Shown here: piece after piece, positions 20,402 to 29,866 of the stretch | How positions within the stretch are numbered: position 1 is the first letter of the stretch | Layout: each line of letters starts with the position of its first letter | Source of the DNA: Collinsella sp. | GTDB lineage: Bacteria; Actinomycetota; Coriobacteriia; Coriobacteriales; Coriobacteriaceae | Direction: 5' to 3' | Length of the DNA stretch: 64,000 bases | Assembly (NCBI GenBank): GCA_029264355.1 | Contig: JARIBW010000006.1 | Span: 20,218 to 84,217, forward strand | Position numbers and translations under genes: made by a program | The notes under the pieces: model-generated | Databases searched by the model: none | What the model saw: the letters and a program-made list of their open reading frames with translations, nothing else | What the model was told of the DNA's origin: nothing

Positions 20402-23134
20402 TTGGCCCGCTCAGCCAATTCATCTGCAAAGAAATCTCCGGCACGTAAGAACAAGCAAGGGGCGGCCTCTGCGGCCGCCCCGCGCGGTCTGCGGGCAAAC
20501 GAGGGCCGCGCTCCCGAGCCGGAGCGCGCCTTCGATTCGCTTATGGACGACACCGCCGGACGCGATATCGCGGGCATCGCGATCGCCGTGGTCGCCGTCG
20601 TCTCGTTCATCGCCGTGGTCTCGCCCACGAGCGCGCCCGTTTCCAACGCCATCGCCGGCTTTTATCACCTGGGCTTCGGGCTTGGCGCCTATGTGCTGCC
20701 CTTCGCCCTGCTCATCTTCGCCGCCGGTCTCTTCTTGCGCGACCGTGCGCCCTTGGACGTCCGCACGCTCCTGGGCGGATCGCTCATCCTGTTGGGCGTG
20801 CTCGCCATCCTGTCTCTCTTGGTGCCCGGCACCGAATTCGCCACCGCCGCCATGTTCGAGGCCGAGGCGCTCTCCGCCTCGGGGGGCTATGTCGGGGCGT
20901 TCATTGCCAGCGCCCTGCAGCAGGCGCTTGGCAAGACCATCTCGCTCGTCGTTCTCATCGGACTCATCGTCGTCGGTTTCGTCGTGATCGGGTTCTCGGT
21001 CAGCTCCTTCATGCGCGCCGCCGCCGATCGCGCGCGCGGGATCGCGGAGCGCCGCCGCGTCAACGTCAACGACGCGCCATGGGGCGATGAGGACGCCCTG
21101 CGAGCCGCGGGCGGTCCCATGGCGTTCGGCGGTGCCGCCGGTCAGGGGGGCCTGTTCGACGATGCCGGTGCCGCGGAGACGACCTTCCTGGGCACCCGTG
21201 AGACGACGGTGCTGGAGCTTTCCTCCACGGCGCCCGCGTGCCCAATCGAAGACGAGCCCGATCATGATGAGGACCCCTTCGTCGATCTGAGCAACCAGCT
21301 CGCCGCCGAGCGCGCCCAGACCACCCTCATACCCGTGCCCGATCGCTTCGACGGGGCCGATGGGGCAGACACCGGCGATGGGGGAGATTCACCCGCCAAA
21401 GCCGTCGACCCCGCTCTGGACGACGAGGAGGTCCCCCCGTTCGACGTCGACGGAGGGTCCGACTCGGTCGTCGAGACTGCCGACGGCCCGCGTGAGATCC
21501 CGTCCTTCCTCAAAAGCCATGCCCCCGTCTCAACCTCCGATAACGCGGGCGCGGCGGCGCAGCCCCGGAAGGGGGCCGCTTCCGCTCGGATCGATTCGGG
21601 CGAGGCGGATATGGAGGATGAGGCGGATGAGGGGCGGCTTCAGCTGCCGTCGCTCAGCATGCTTCGCCACAACCCGCACTCCGCCGTCGCCGCCTCCTCG
21701 GACAAGGAGCTCGAGCAAACCGCCAACTCCCTGCAATCCACGCTGAACGAGTTCGGTCTCCACTCCCGTGTCGTGGGGTGGATCTCCGGTCCCACCGTCA
21801 CCACGTTCAAGGTCCAGCCCGGTGAGGGTGAGCGCGTCAGCCGCATTTCCAACCTCGAGGACGATATCGCGTTGTCGCTCGCCGCGCAGTCGGTCCGCAT
21901 CTTCGCCCCGATTCCGGGGACCTCGCTCGTGGGCATCGAGATTCCCAATGCCAAGCGCCAAAACGTCAACCTCGGCGATGTCTTGCCCTATGTCCAGGGC
22001 GGACCGCTCGAGTTGGCCATCGGGCGCGATGCGGAGGGCCAGCCCATCGTCGCCGACCTCGCCAAAATGCCCCACCTGCTCATCGCCGGCACGACCGGAT
22101 CGGGTAAGTCGGTCATGATCAACTCCATCATCATGGCGTTGCTCATGAGGAGCCTCCCCGAGGATGTCCGCCTCATCATGGTCGACCCCAAGCGCGTCGA
22201 ACTCTCGGGGTATAACGGCTTGCCGCATTTGTACGTCCCGGTCGTGACCGAGCCCAAACAGGCGGCGAGCGCCCTGCAGTGGGCCGTGTCCGAGATGGAG
22301 CGGCGCCTCAAGGTCTTCGAGCGCATCGGCGTCCGCAAGATCTCGACCTTCAATGAAAAGCAGGCCGCCGGCGAGTTCGACCATTACGACAATCCGCCTG
22401 CCAAGATGCCCTACCTCGTCATCATCATCGATGAGCTCTCCGACCTCATGATGGTCGCGGGCAAAGACGTCGAGGCGAGCATCGTGCGCATCGCCCAGCT
22501 CGGCCGCGCGGCGGGCATCCACCTCATCGTGGCCACGCAGCGCCCCAGCTCCAATGTCGTGACCGGTCTCATCAAGGCCAATATCACCAACCGCATCGCC
22601 TTCAACGTCGCCACGGGCATCGACAGCCGTGTCATCATCGACCAAATGGGCGCCGAAAAGCTCACCGGCTACGGTGACATGCTGTTCTCCAAGGTCGACT
22701 GGGGCAAGCCCAAGCGCATCCAGGGCTGCTTCGTATCCGACGATGAGATCAACGGCGTCGTCGACTTCGTCAAGGGTCAAGGCGCGCCCGATTACCATGA
22801 GGAGATCCTGTCCGCCGTGGCGCCCGCCACCATGTCCGGCGGGGGAGGCGGTGGCTTTTACAACGAGGCCCCCACGGAGGAGGACCCGCTTTTGTGGGAC
22901 GCTGCGAAGATCGTGGTCGAGTCGCAGCTCGGCTCCACATCCGGCCTGCAACGTCGTCTCAAGGTCGGCTATGCCCGCGCCGGCCGGATCATGGACATGC
23001 TCGAGGAGAAGGGCATCGTGGGACCACCGGACGGCTCCAAGCCGCGCGAGGTGCTCTACGACGAGGAGGGCCTCGCAGCGTTGCGCGCCGTCGAGGAGCC
23101 GTTGTCCGAGGAAGAGATTTTTGGAGGGATGTAG
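20402..23134 (+). CDS. ftsK: DNA translocase FtsK/SpoIIIE
   Basis: N-terminal TM segments; LIAGTTGSGKSVMINSIIMALL; C-terminal gamma winged helix LQRRLKVGYARAGRIMDMLEEKGIVGPPDGSKPREVL; TTG start. Confidence 0.95.
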   Translation: MARSANSSAKKSPARKNKQGAASAAAPRGLRANEGRAPEPERAFDSLMDDTAGRDIAGIAIAVVAVVSFIAVVSPTSAPVSNAIAGFYHLGFGLGAYVLPFALLIFAAGLFLRDRAPLDVRTLLGGSLILLGVLAILSLLVPGTEFATAAMFEAEALSASGGYVGAFIASALQQALGKTISLVVLIGLIVVGFVVIGFSVSSFMRAAADRARGIAERRRVNVNDAPWGDEDALRAAGGPMAFGGAAGQGGLFDDAGAAETTFLGTRETTVLELSSTAPACPIEDEPDHDEDPFVDLSNQLAAERAQTTLIPVPDRFDGADGADTGDGGDSPAKAVDPALDDEEVPPFDVDGGSDSVVETADGPREIPSFLKSHAPVSTSDNAGAAAQPRKGAASARIDSGEADMEDEADEGRLQLPSLSMLRHNPHSAVAASSDKELEQTANSLQSTLNEFGLHSRVVGWISGPTVTTFKVQPGEGERVSRISNLEDDIALSLAAQSVRIFAPIPGTSLVGIEIPNAKRQNVNLGDVLPYVQGGPLELAIGRDAEGQPIVADLAKMPHLLIAGTTGSGKSVMINSIIMALLMRSLPEDVRLIMVDPKRVELSGYNGLPHLYVPVVTEPKQAASALQWAVSEMERRLKVFERIGVRKISTFNEKQAAGEFDHYDNPPAKMPYLVIIIDELSDLMMVAGKDVEASIVRIAQLGRAAGIHLIVATQRPSSNVVTGLIKANITNRIAFNVATGIDSRVIIDQMGAEKLTGYGDMLFSKVDWGKPKRIQGCFVSDDEINGVVDFVKGQGAPDYHEEILSAVAPATMSGGGGGGFYNEAPTEEDPLLWDAAKIVVESQLGSTSGLQRRLKVGYARAGRIMDMLEEKGIVGPPDGSKPREVLYDEEGLAALRAVEEPLSEEEIFGGM

Positions 23135-24529
23135 ATGACACGTCATTTCGGTGAGATGCTGCTCGAGCGCCGTCGTCAGATGGGCGCCTCGATTCAGCAG
23201 GTCGCCAACGTCATCAAAATCCGGCCGCAGATCATCGAGTACTTCGAGACCGAGAACTTCGCCGCCATGCCGCCGCGCGGTTATTCCCAGGGAATCATCG
23301 CAAGTTACGCGCGCTACCTCGGTCTGAATCCACGCGAGGTGATCGACGCCTACTTCGACGCCTTGCACGAGCATGAGCGCAACGGTTCCGGCGGCCGTGT
23401 CGGCCGTTTCCAGGACGCTGCCGCCGACGCAAATCCCCGCAGCTCAAATGCGGCGGGTCGATACATGATGGTCAACTCGGTGCCGACCTCCCGCTACGCC
23501 CAGCGACCGCCCCAGGCCGGATATGTGTCCGAGTCCTCGTCCGCACATGAGCCCGTCTCCGCATCGCGCCTTCGACCGGTCAGCACGGCCGATTCCCGCC
23601 GCCCCCCGAGGGGCGGGTACGACCCCACCTTGCGCTCCCGCACCCGTCGCCCTGACGGCTATGCGGGCTCCGATGCGCGCGACCCGCGAGCCCGTTCCCC
23701 GCGATCGCAGGGCGTGCGCCCCCAACGCGATCCGCGGACCGCACGCGGCGGCCATCCCGAACAGAGGGCTGCCCACCGCGCGGCGGGGGGGCAGCCGCCG
23801 CGCGGTGGTTCCGGGCGCGGACGGGTCCCCCGCGGCGGGTCTCGTCCGCCCCAGCAGGGTCCCGATATGAAGTTCATGGCCGTCATGGCCCTCGGTGTCT
23901 TGATCCTCATCGCGTTGGTGATGGTGCTGCTGCGCGGATGCGCGCCCAAGCCCGAGGCCGCCGGTAGCGCCGCGGCGACGCCATCGGCCCGGAAGGCCGA
24001 TCCAAAGGACGCCTCCGATGACTCGACGGATCTCGATACGGGCGACGACTCGCGAGCCGGGGATGAAGACGACGGGGACGAGCCGTCATCATCTAACGGC
24101 AAGACCGCCAAATCGCCCAAGGACGATGAGCCCAAGGAGACCGTCGTCAAGGTGAAGCTCAAGGAGAAGGGGGCCGTGGCCTGGATCGAGGTCAAGCTCG
24201 ACGGCAAGATCGTCCTGGGAAAGCAGGTCGTCGGTCCTTTCGAGGAGGAGTTTAAGGTCCAGACCCAGATCGACATCACCACCAACACGCCGAGCGCCGT
24301 CTCCGTCTACAAAAATGGCGATAAGGTCCGTTACGATACGAAGGTCTCCGGCGTCGGCAAGGTCTCGATCATGGCGCCTAAAAAGCAAGAGCCCGAGAAG
24401 GTCGTCGACAGCGATGGAGACGGCACCCCCGATATGACCATCGACGAGGCGAAGGATGCGGGCGTCACCATCCCCGAAGACGTCCTCGCCGCCGCCGACA
24501 AGGCCGACGAGCCGTCAACCGCACAGTGA
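23135..24529 (+). CDS. RodZ-like helix-turn-helix membrane protein with Arg/Gly-rich linker and DUF4115-like C-terminus
   Basis: N-terminal HTH (MLLERRRQMGASIQQVANVIKIRPQIIEYFE), R/G/P-rich region, one TM (KFMAVMALGVLILIALVMVLL), extracytoplasmic domain, DSDGDGTPD. Confidence 0.8.
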   Translation: MTRHFGEMLLERRRQMGASIQQVANVIKIRPQIIEYFETENFAAMPPRGYSQGIIASYARYLGLNPREVIDAYFDALHEHERNGSGGRVGRFQDAAADANPRSSNAAGRYMMVNSVPTSRYAQRPPQAGYVSESSSAHEPVSASRLRPVSTADSRRPPRGGYDPTLRSRTRRPDGYAGSDARDPRARSPRSQGVRPQRDPRTARGGHPEQRAAHRAAGGQPPRGGSGRGRVPRGGSRPPQQGPDMKFMAVMALGVLILIALVMVLLRGCAPKPEAAGSAAATPSARKADPKDASDDSTDLDTGDDSRAGDEDDGDEPSSSNGKTAKSPKDDEPKETVVKVKLKEKGAVAWIEVKLDGKIVLGKQVVGPFEEEFKVQTQIDITTNTPSAVSVYKNGDKVRYDTKVSGVGKVSIMAPKKQEPEKVVDSDGDGTPDMTIDEAKDAGVTIPEDVLAAADKADEPSTAQ

Positions 24530-24568
24530 TCGACCGGTCCGGGAGGACCGATTTGAAAGGAGCCAACC

Positions 24569-25066
24569 ATGGCAAAAGACTCGAGCTTCGACGTCGTGTC
24601 CGAAGTGGACATGCAGGAGGTCGACAACGCCTATCAGCAGACGGCCCGCGAGCTTTCCCAGCGCTACGACCTGAAGGATTCCGGTGCCACGATCGAGCTG
24701 TCCAAGGCGGACAAGCTCTTCACCATCAACGCGCCGGCCGACTTCGTCTCACGTCAAATCATCGATGTGCTCTCATCCAAGCTCATCAAGCGCGGCGTCG
24801 ATATCAAGACCGTCAAGTGGGATGACCCGCAGGCGGCGAGCGGCGGCACCGTGCGCGTGCTCGGCCATATCGTCGAGGGCATCGACCAGGCTACCGCCAA
24901 GAAGATCAACAAGGACGTCAAGGATCGAAAGCTCAAGGTCAAGGTGACCATCGAGGCCGACAAGCTGCGCGTCTCCAGCGCCTCCAAGGACGCCCTGCAG
25001 CAGGTCATCGCCTTCCTGCGCGAGCAGGATTACGGCCAGCCCCTCCAGTTCACGAACTACCGCTAA
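24569..25066 (+). CDS. YajQ-family nucleotide-binding protein
   Basis: MAKDSSFDVVSEVDMQEVDNAYQQTARELSQRYDLKDS; ends FLREQDYGQPLQFTNYR. Confidence 0.93.
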   Translation: MAKDSSFDVVSEVDMQEVDNAYQQTARELSQRYDLKDSGATIELSKADKLFTINAPADFVSRQIIDVLSSKLIKRGVDIKTVKWDDPQAASGGTVRVLGHIVEGIDQATAKKINKDVKDRKLKVKVTIEADKLRVSSASKDALQQVIAFLREQDYGQPLQFTNYR

Positions 25067-25075
25067 GGAGCGCCC

Positions 25076-26413
25076 ATGGCTCACGGCTCCATTCTCTACA
25101 TCACCCTCGGCTGCGCTAAAAACGAAGTCGACACCGACCGCATGCGCGCCCTTCTCAACGGGGCCGGCTACAGCGAGGCCTTTTCCGCTGAAGACGCCGA
25201 TGCGGTGATCATCAACACCTGTTCGTTCCTCGCCTCCGCCACGTCCGAGAGCATCGAGACCACGCTTGCGCTTGCCGAGGAAATCTCCGAGGGTGTTCGC
25301 GGGACGCGCATCGTCATGTGCGGCTGCGTGCCCTCGCGCTACGGCTCCGAGCTTCCCGACGAGCTCCCCGAGGTCGCCGCATTCGTTCGCACCGATGAGG
25401 AGGACGGCATCGTCTCCGTCGTGGACGACGTGCTCGGCGTCGAGCGCGTCGATCCCCCGTTCATCCCGAGCGTGAAGCGCACGGTCGAGAGCGCCGTCGC
25501 CTACGTCAAGATCTCCGACGGATGCGATCGCTACTGCAGCTTCTGCGCGATCCCCTATATCCGCGGCCGCTACCACTCCCGCTCTTCCGAGGGCATTCTC
25601 TCCGAAGTTCGCGACTTGGTCGCCGGCGGCGTGCGCGAGATCGTCCTCATCGGTCAGGACACGGGTATCTGGGGTTCTGATTTCAAGGGCGAGGTCGAGG
25701 GTCCCGCCAACTTGGCGCAGCTCCTCGTCGCCGTCGCCGAGGCGGTCCGTCCCGAGCACGTCTGGATCCGCGTGCTCTACCTGCAGCCCGAGGGCATGAC
25801 GGATGAGCTCATCGCCGCCATCCGCGACACGCCCGAGGTCCTTCCCTATATCGATATCCCCGTTCAGCACTGCAACGCGCGCATCCTGAAGGCGATGCAC
25901 CGCTCCGGCTCCGCAGAGCAGCTCTCCGGCCTCTTCGCGAAGCTCCGCTCCGAGATACCCGAGATGGTCTTCCGCACCACCAGTCTCGTCGGCTTCCCCG
26001 GCGAGACTGATGAGGAGGCCGCCGAGATGCTCGCGTTCATGGACCGCGAGGGCTTCGACTATACGAGCGTGTTCGCATATTCTCAGGAAGAGGGGACATT
26101 CGCCGCCAAGATGGATGGCCAGGTCGACGAGGATGTGAAGCTCGAGCGCACGCAGGCCGCCATGGATCTGGCCGAGGCGCTCGGCTTCGCCGCCACCGCC
26201 GGCCATGTCGGCGAGGTGGCCGAGGTCATCGTCGACGGCATCGAGGAGACCGACGAGGGCCCCGAGCTCATCGGCCACGCCTGGTTCCAGGCCCCTGATT
26301 CCGACGGTGCCGTCCACCTCGACGCCGGTGAGGCCGCCGTGGGTGATATCTTGAAGGTCAAGTTCACCGACAGCTTCTGCTATGAGCTCGTCGGCGAGGT
26401 CGTAGGGGAGTAG
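25076..26413 (+). CDS. rimO: ribosomal protein S12 methylthiotransferase
   Basis: ITLGCAKNEVDTDRM; KISDGCDRYCSFCAIPYIRGRYHSR; DIPVQHCNARILKAM. Confidence 0.93.
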   Translation: MAHGSILYITLGCAKNEVDTDRMRALLNGAGYSEAFSAEDADAVIINTCSFLASATSESIETTLALAEEISEGVRGTRIVMCGCVPSRYGSELPDELPEVAAFVRTDEEDGIVSVVDDVLGVERVDPPFIPSVKRTVESAVAYVKISDGCDRYCSFCAIPYIRGRYHSRSSEGILSEVRDLVAGGVREIVLIGQDTGIWGSDFKGEVEGPANLAQLLVAVAEAVRPEHVWIRVLYLQPEGMTDELIAAIRDTPEVLPYIDIPVQHCNARILKAMHRSGSAEQLSGLFAKLRSEIPEMVFRTTSLVGFPGETDEEAAEMLAFMDREGFDYTSVFAYSQEEGTFAAKMDGQVDEDVKLERTQAAMDLAEALGFAATAGHVGEVAEVIVDGIEETDEGPELIGHAWFQAPDSDGAVHLDAGEAAVGDILKVKFTDSFCYELVGEVVGE

Positions 26414-27069
26414 TGGTCATGGCCGTCAACGCCAAGGGCGAGGAGATCACGAGTATCTGGACGCCCGCCAACATCGTCACATGCGTTCGCATCCTGTTCA
26501 TTCCGCTGTTCATGATCGCGAGCGAGTTCTCGTTCAGCGGCTTCAGCGCAGGCACCGATCACTTCGGGATAAGCGCCGGAGCCTGGGCGGTCGCCGCCTT
26601 CATCTTGTATCTCGTCCTCAGCGCGACGGATAAGATCGACGGCGATCTTGCCCGCAAACGCGGGGAGGTGACCGATTTCGGCAAGTTCCTCGACCCGATC
26701 GCCGACAAGCTGCTGGTCTTCTCTGCGCTTCTCATCCTGCTCGAGCATGGCCTGGTCAACGTCTGGTTCGTGTTCATCATCTTGCTTCGGGAGTTCCTCG
26801 TGAGCGCCCTTCGTATGGTGGCGGGCGCCAACGGCGAGGTCATCGCCGCAGACAGTCTCGGTAAGGCCAAAACCGCCGTCACGATGGTGTCGCTGTGCGC
26901 CTATCTGCTCGGCATCGCGCTCGAGCTCTTCGCGCTGCCCGGCATGCCGCAGCTCGTCTCGACCGTCAACACGGTCGCATGGGCGACGATGGTTGCCGCG
27001 GTCGTACTCACGGTCGTTTCGGGCGCCCAGTACTTCTGGAACGCCCGCCACGTCATTTTCCGCGTGTGA
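26413..27069 (+). CDS. pgsA: CDP-diacylglycerol-glycerol-3-phosphate 3-phosphatidyltransferase
   Basis: WTPANIVTCVRILFIPLFM; SATDKIDGDLARKRGEVTDFGKFLDPIADK; GTG 26413 or ATG 26419. Confidence 0.9.
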   Translation: MVMAVNAKGEEITSIWTPANIVTCVRILFIPLFMIASEFSFSGFSAGTDHFGISAGAWAVAAFILYLVLSATDKIDGDLARKRGEVTDFGKFLDPIADKLLVFSALLILLEHGLVNVWFVFIILLREFLVSALRMVAGANGEVIAADSLGKAKTAVTMVSLCAYLLGIALELFALPGMPQLVSTVNTVAWATMVAAVVLTVVSGAQYFWNARHVIFRV

Positions 27070-27084
27070 CGTTCTTTTGCCGTC

Positions 27085-27124
27085 GACCCCCGAAAGCCCG
27101 CGGATCATCGCGCTTTCGGGGGTC
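27085..27124 (+). terminator. hairpin terminator after pgsA
   Basis: GACCCCCGAAAGC...GCTTTCGGGGGTC then GTCCGTTTTGT. Confidence 0.75.
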
Positions 27125-27152
27125 GTCCGTTTTGTAATGGGAGGGCCCGACC

Positions 27153-27677
27153 ATGGATATGAGTGATGAGGCAACGCTGGATGCCGCCTGCCGCCGCGCC
27201 GCGGAGGGTCTCGTGCGCACCGCGGCCGCCCGCGCCATGCGCGTGAGCACGGCCGAGTCGTGCACGGCGGGCATGGTCGCGTCCTACATCGCGGGCGTGC
27301 CGGGGGCCAGCGAGATCTTGCTCGGCGGAGCCGTCACGTACTGCGACGACATCAAGCATCGCGTGCTCGGGGTTCCCGAGTCGACGCTTGAGAGGCACAC
27401 CGCCGTGAGTGGGGAGACCGCATGCGCCATGGCGGAGGGCGGCCGTCGCCTATTCGGCTCGGATGTCGCCGTGAGCATCACCGGCTACGCCGGTCCGGGC
27501 GGCGGCACCTCCGCTGACCCGATTGGGACTGTTTACCTCGGCGTGGCGGGCGAGCGGGGCGTCCGGTTCGAGCGCCATCGGTTCGACGGGGGGCGAACGT
27601 CCGTCCGGATGCAGGCCGCGCTCGCCGCGCTTCATCTTCTCGTCGACGCGATCTCCGATGATGGGGTTTCCGCGTAG
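27153..27677 (+). CDS. CinA C-terminal-domain protein (nicotinamide-nucleotide amidase)
   Basis: STAESCTAGMVASYIAGVPGASEILLGGAVTYCDDIKHRVLGV; ITGYAGPGGGTSADPIGTVYLGV; lacks the N-terminal MoCF-like domain. Confidence 0.9.
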   Translation: MDMSDEATLDAACRRAAEGLVRTAAARAMRVSTAESCTAGMVASYIAGVPGASEILLGGAVTYCDDIKHRVLGVPESTLERHTAVSGETACAMAEGGRRLFGSDVAVSITGYAGPGGGTSADPIGTVYLGVAGERGVRFERHRFDGGRTSVRMQAALAALHLLVDAISDDGVSA

Positions 27678-27830
27678 CGCATGCCCTTGTCTACGATATC
27701 GCCTCAATTGCACCCTTCGCGCCTCCTTGGGAAATCAGGTGTTCGATGACACGCGTTCAGATTCCGGTCACATTCATTCCGATGTATGGGGAATGACGCG
27801 GAGTAGCATTTCCCATAGGTCGCTTGACCA

Positions 27831-27844
27831 CGAACACCCGTTCG
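27831..27844 (+). promoter_or_regulatory. LexA (SOS) box upstream of recA
   Basis: CGAACACCCGTTCG, matching CGAACNNNNGTTCG, 34 nt upstream of the recA start. Confidence 0.8.
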
Positions 27845-27878
27845 GATAGTATCGACTTGTCAAAATCAAGGAGGAGCA

Positions 27879-28979
27879 ATGGCCAAGAATTCCGGCCCCG
27901 CGCGCATCATCCACGAGCGCACCACGGGCGAAGAGCGCGAGAAGATGATTGAAGTCACCAAGGCCGATATCATCAAGAAATTCGGCGACGGCGCGATCAT
28001 GCGCTATGGGGACGGCGGTCCCGAGCTTGAGGTAGAGGCCATTCCAACTGGAGCCATCGCACTGGATGCCGCATTGGGCATCGGCGGTGTCCCGCGCGGC
28101 CGCATCATCGAGATCTACGGCCCGGAGTCTTCTGGTAAGACCACGCTTTCGTTGGAGATCGTCGCGGAGGCGCAGGCCATGGGCGGCGTTGCCGCATTCA
28201 TCGACGCCGAGCACGCCCTGGATCCCACTTATGCCGCTCGCATCGGCGTCGACATCGACGAGGTGCTCATCTCCCAGCCCGATACCGGCGAGCAGGCACT
28301 TGAGATCTGCGATATGCTCGTCCGCTCCGGAGCCATTGACGTCGTCGTCATCGACTCCGTCGCCGCCCTGGTGCCCCGCGCCGAAATCGAGGGCGAGATC
28401 GGCGAGACGACGGTGGGCCTTCAGGCCCGCCTGATGAGCCAGGCCCTGCGCAAGCTCGCCGGCTCCCTCGCCAAGTCCAACACCACTTGCATCTTCATCA
28501 ACCAGCTTCGCGAGAAAATCGGCGTCATGTTCGGCAACCCCGAGACGACGACCGGTGGCCGCGCGCTCAAGTTCTTCTCTTCCGTCCGCATCGACATCCG
28601 TCGAATCGAAAGCATCAAGGTCAAAGACGAGATCGTGGGCAACCGTGTACGCGCCAAGGTCGTGAAGAACAAGGTCGCCGCCCCGTTCAGGACCGCCGAA
28701 TTCGACATCATGTACGGTACGGGCATCTCCAAAGAGGGATCGGTCCTCGATATGGCCGTCCAGTTCAATTTCGTGACGAAGGCGGGCGCCTGGTTCACGT
28801 ACGATGGCGAGCGCCTCGGCCAGGGCCGAGAGGCGGCCAAGGAGAAGCTGCGCAAGACCCCGGAGCTCTTGGCCGAGCTCGAGCACAAGGTTCGCGTCGC
28901 CTGCGGCCTCGAGTTCGAGGACGAGCCCGTGGGGACCATCGTCGATGATGTCGAATTCAACAGCGCTCCCGAGGCCTAG
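27879..28979 (+). CDS. recA: recombinase RecA
   Basis: [91 protein letters not shown]. Confidence 0.98.
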   Translation: MAKNSGPARIIHERTTGEEREKMIEVTKADIIKKFGDGAIMRYGDGGPELEVEAIPTGAIALDAALGIGGVPRGRIIEIYGPESSGKTTLSLEIVAEAQAMGGVAAFIDAEHALDPTYAARIGVDIDEVLISQPDTGEQALEICDMLVRSGAIDVVVIDSVAALVPRAEIEGEIGETTVGLQARLMSQALRKLAGSLAKSNTTCIFINQLREKIGVMFGNPETTTGGRALKFFSSVRIDIRRIESIKVKDEIVGNRVRAKVVKNKVAAPFRTAEFDIMYGTGISKEGSVLDMAVQFNFVTKAGAWFTYDGERLGQGREAAKEKLRKTPELLAELEHKVRVACGLEFEDEPVGTIVDDVEFNSAPEA

Positions 28980-28993
28980 CCACCACGTGTGAT

Positions 28994-29665
28994 ATGACGT
29001 TGCTCATGACGCGGCTCGAGGTGCGTCTTCCGGATCGAAGGAGCGCCTCGAGCTTTTCCACTTCCAAAAAACCAATGGCAGAAGTCAGCTGCATCATGGA
29101 TAACGGCCGGTCAAGGGAGATCGTCGTCCCTGTTCGTGTGGGGCGCCTGCTTATGGATGATGCCATCGCCCTACCTCTTGCCGAAGAGGAGGCTTTCGAC
29201 TCCATACATGTGCTTGAAGGCAGGATCTGCTTCGCGCAGTTGACCGAGATGCTTTCGAGACGTGACTACGCCATGGCCGAGGCCAGGGAGCGACTGCTCA
29301 ACTACGGATACCGCGAGATCGAAATCGATGCGGCGCTCTGCAAGGCGAGCGATGCAAAGTTCCTCGATGATCGCAGATTTGCGACGTACTTCATCTCCGA
29401 ACGCATACGACGCGGCTGGGGGCGTCGAAAGATCGAAGTCGAGCTGAGGCGCAAGGGCGTCGATGTCAACGACCTACCGGGCTATCCCGAGGATTATTTC
29501 TCCGACGATGATGAGCTGGAGCGGGCGATGGATTTACTGGCTCGAAAGGCAATTCCGGCCGTGAGACCTCAGGAGAAGCTCATGCGCCACCTCATGGGGA
29601 AGGGATATTCCTATTCGGTGTCCGCCACGGCCGTCCGACGCCGTTTATCGTCCGATACCTTATGA
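28994..29665 (+). CDS. recX: regulatory protein RecX
   Basis: Follows recA; LLNYGYREIEIDAALCKASDAKFLDDRRFATYFISERIRRGWGRRKIEVELRRKGV; start uncertain. Confidence 0.85.
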   Translation: MTLLMTRLEVRLPDRRSASSFSTSKKPMAEVSCIMDNGRSREIVVPVRVGRLLMDDAIALPLAEEEAFDSIHVLEGRICFAQLTEMLSRRDYAMAEARERLLNYGYREIEIDAALCKASDAKFLDDRRFATYFISERIRRGWGRRKIEVELRRKGVDVNDLPGYPEDYFSDDDELERAMDLLARKAIPAVRPQEKLMRHLMGKGYSYSVSATAVRRRLSSDTL

Positions 29666-29669
29666 AACT

Positions 29670-29698
29670 TTGACAAATCCCCCGCCTCCTCGTAGGAT
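29670..29698 (+). promoter_or_regulatory. sigma-A promoter for rny
   Basis: TTGACA, 17 nt, TAGGAT. Confidence 0.6.
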
Positions 29699-29866
29699 GG
29701 ATGTGTCATTTGTTTGCTATGCGCTCATCCTCGCTGATGAGATTGACGATATTTCTATCGGCACGATTTCATAGGCCCTTCGATGGACCATACCCGGCAA
29801 ATGTCCTGCGCCTGCTCTCGGTGGGTGCGGTTTCCTTGCATCTTTAAACACTTAAAGGAGTCCATC

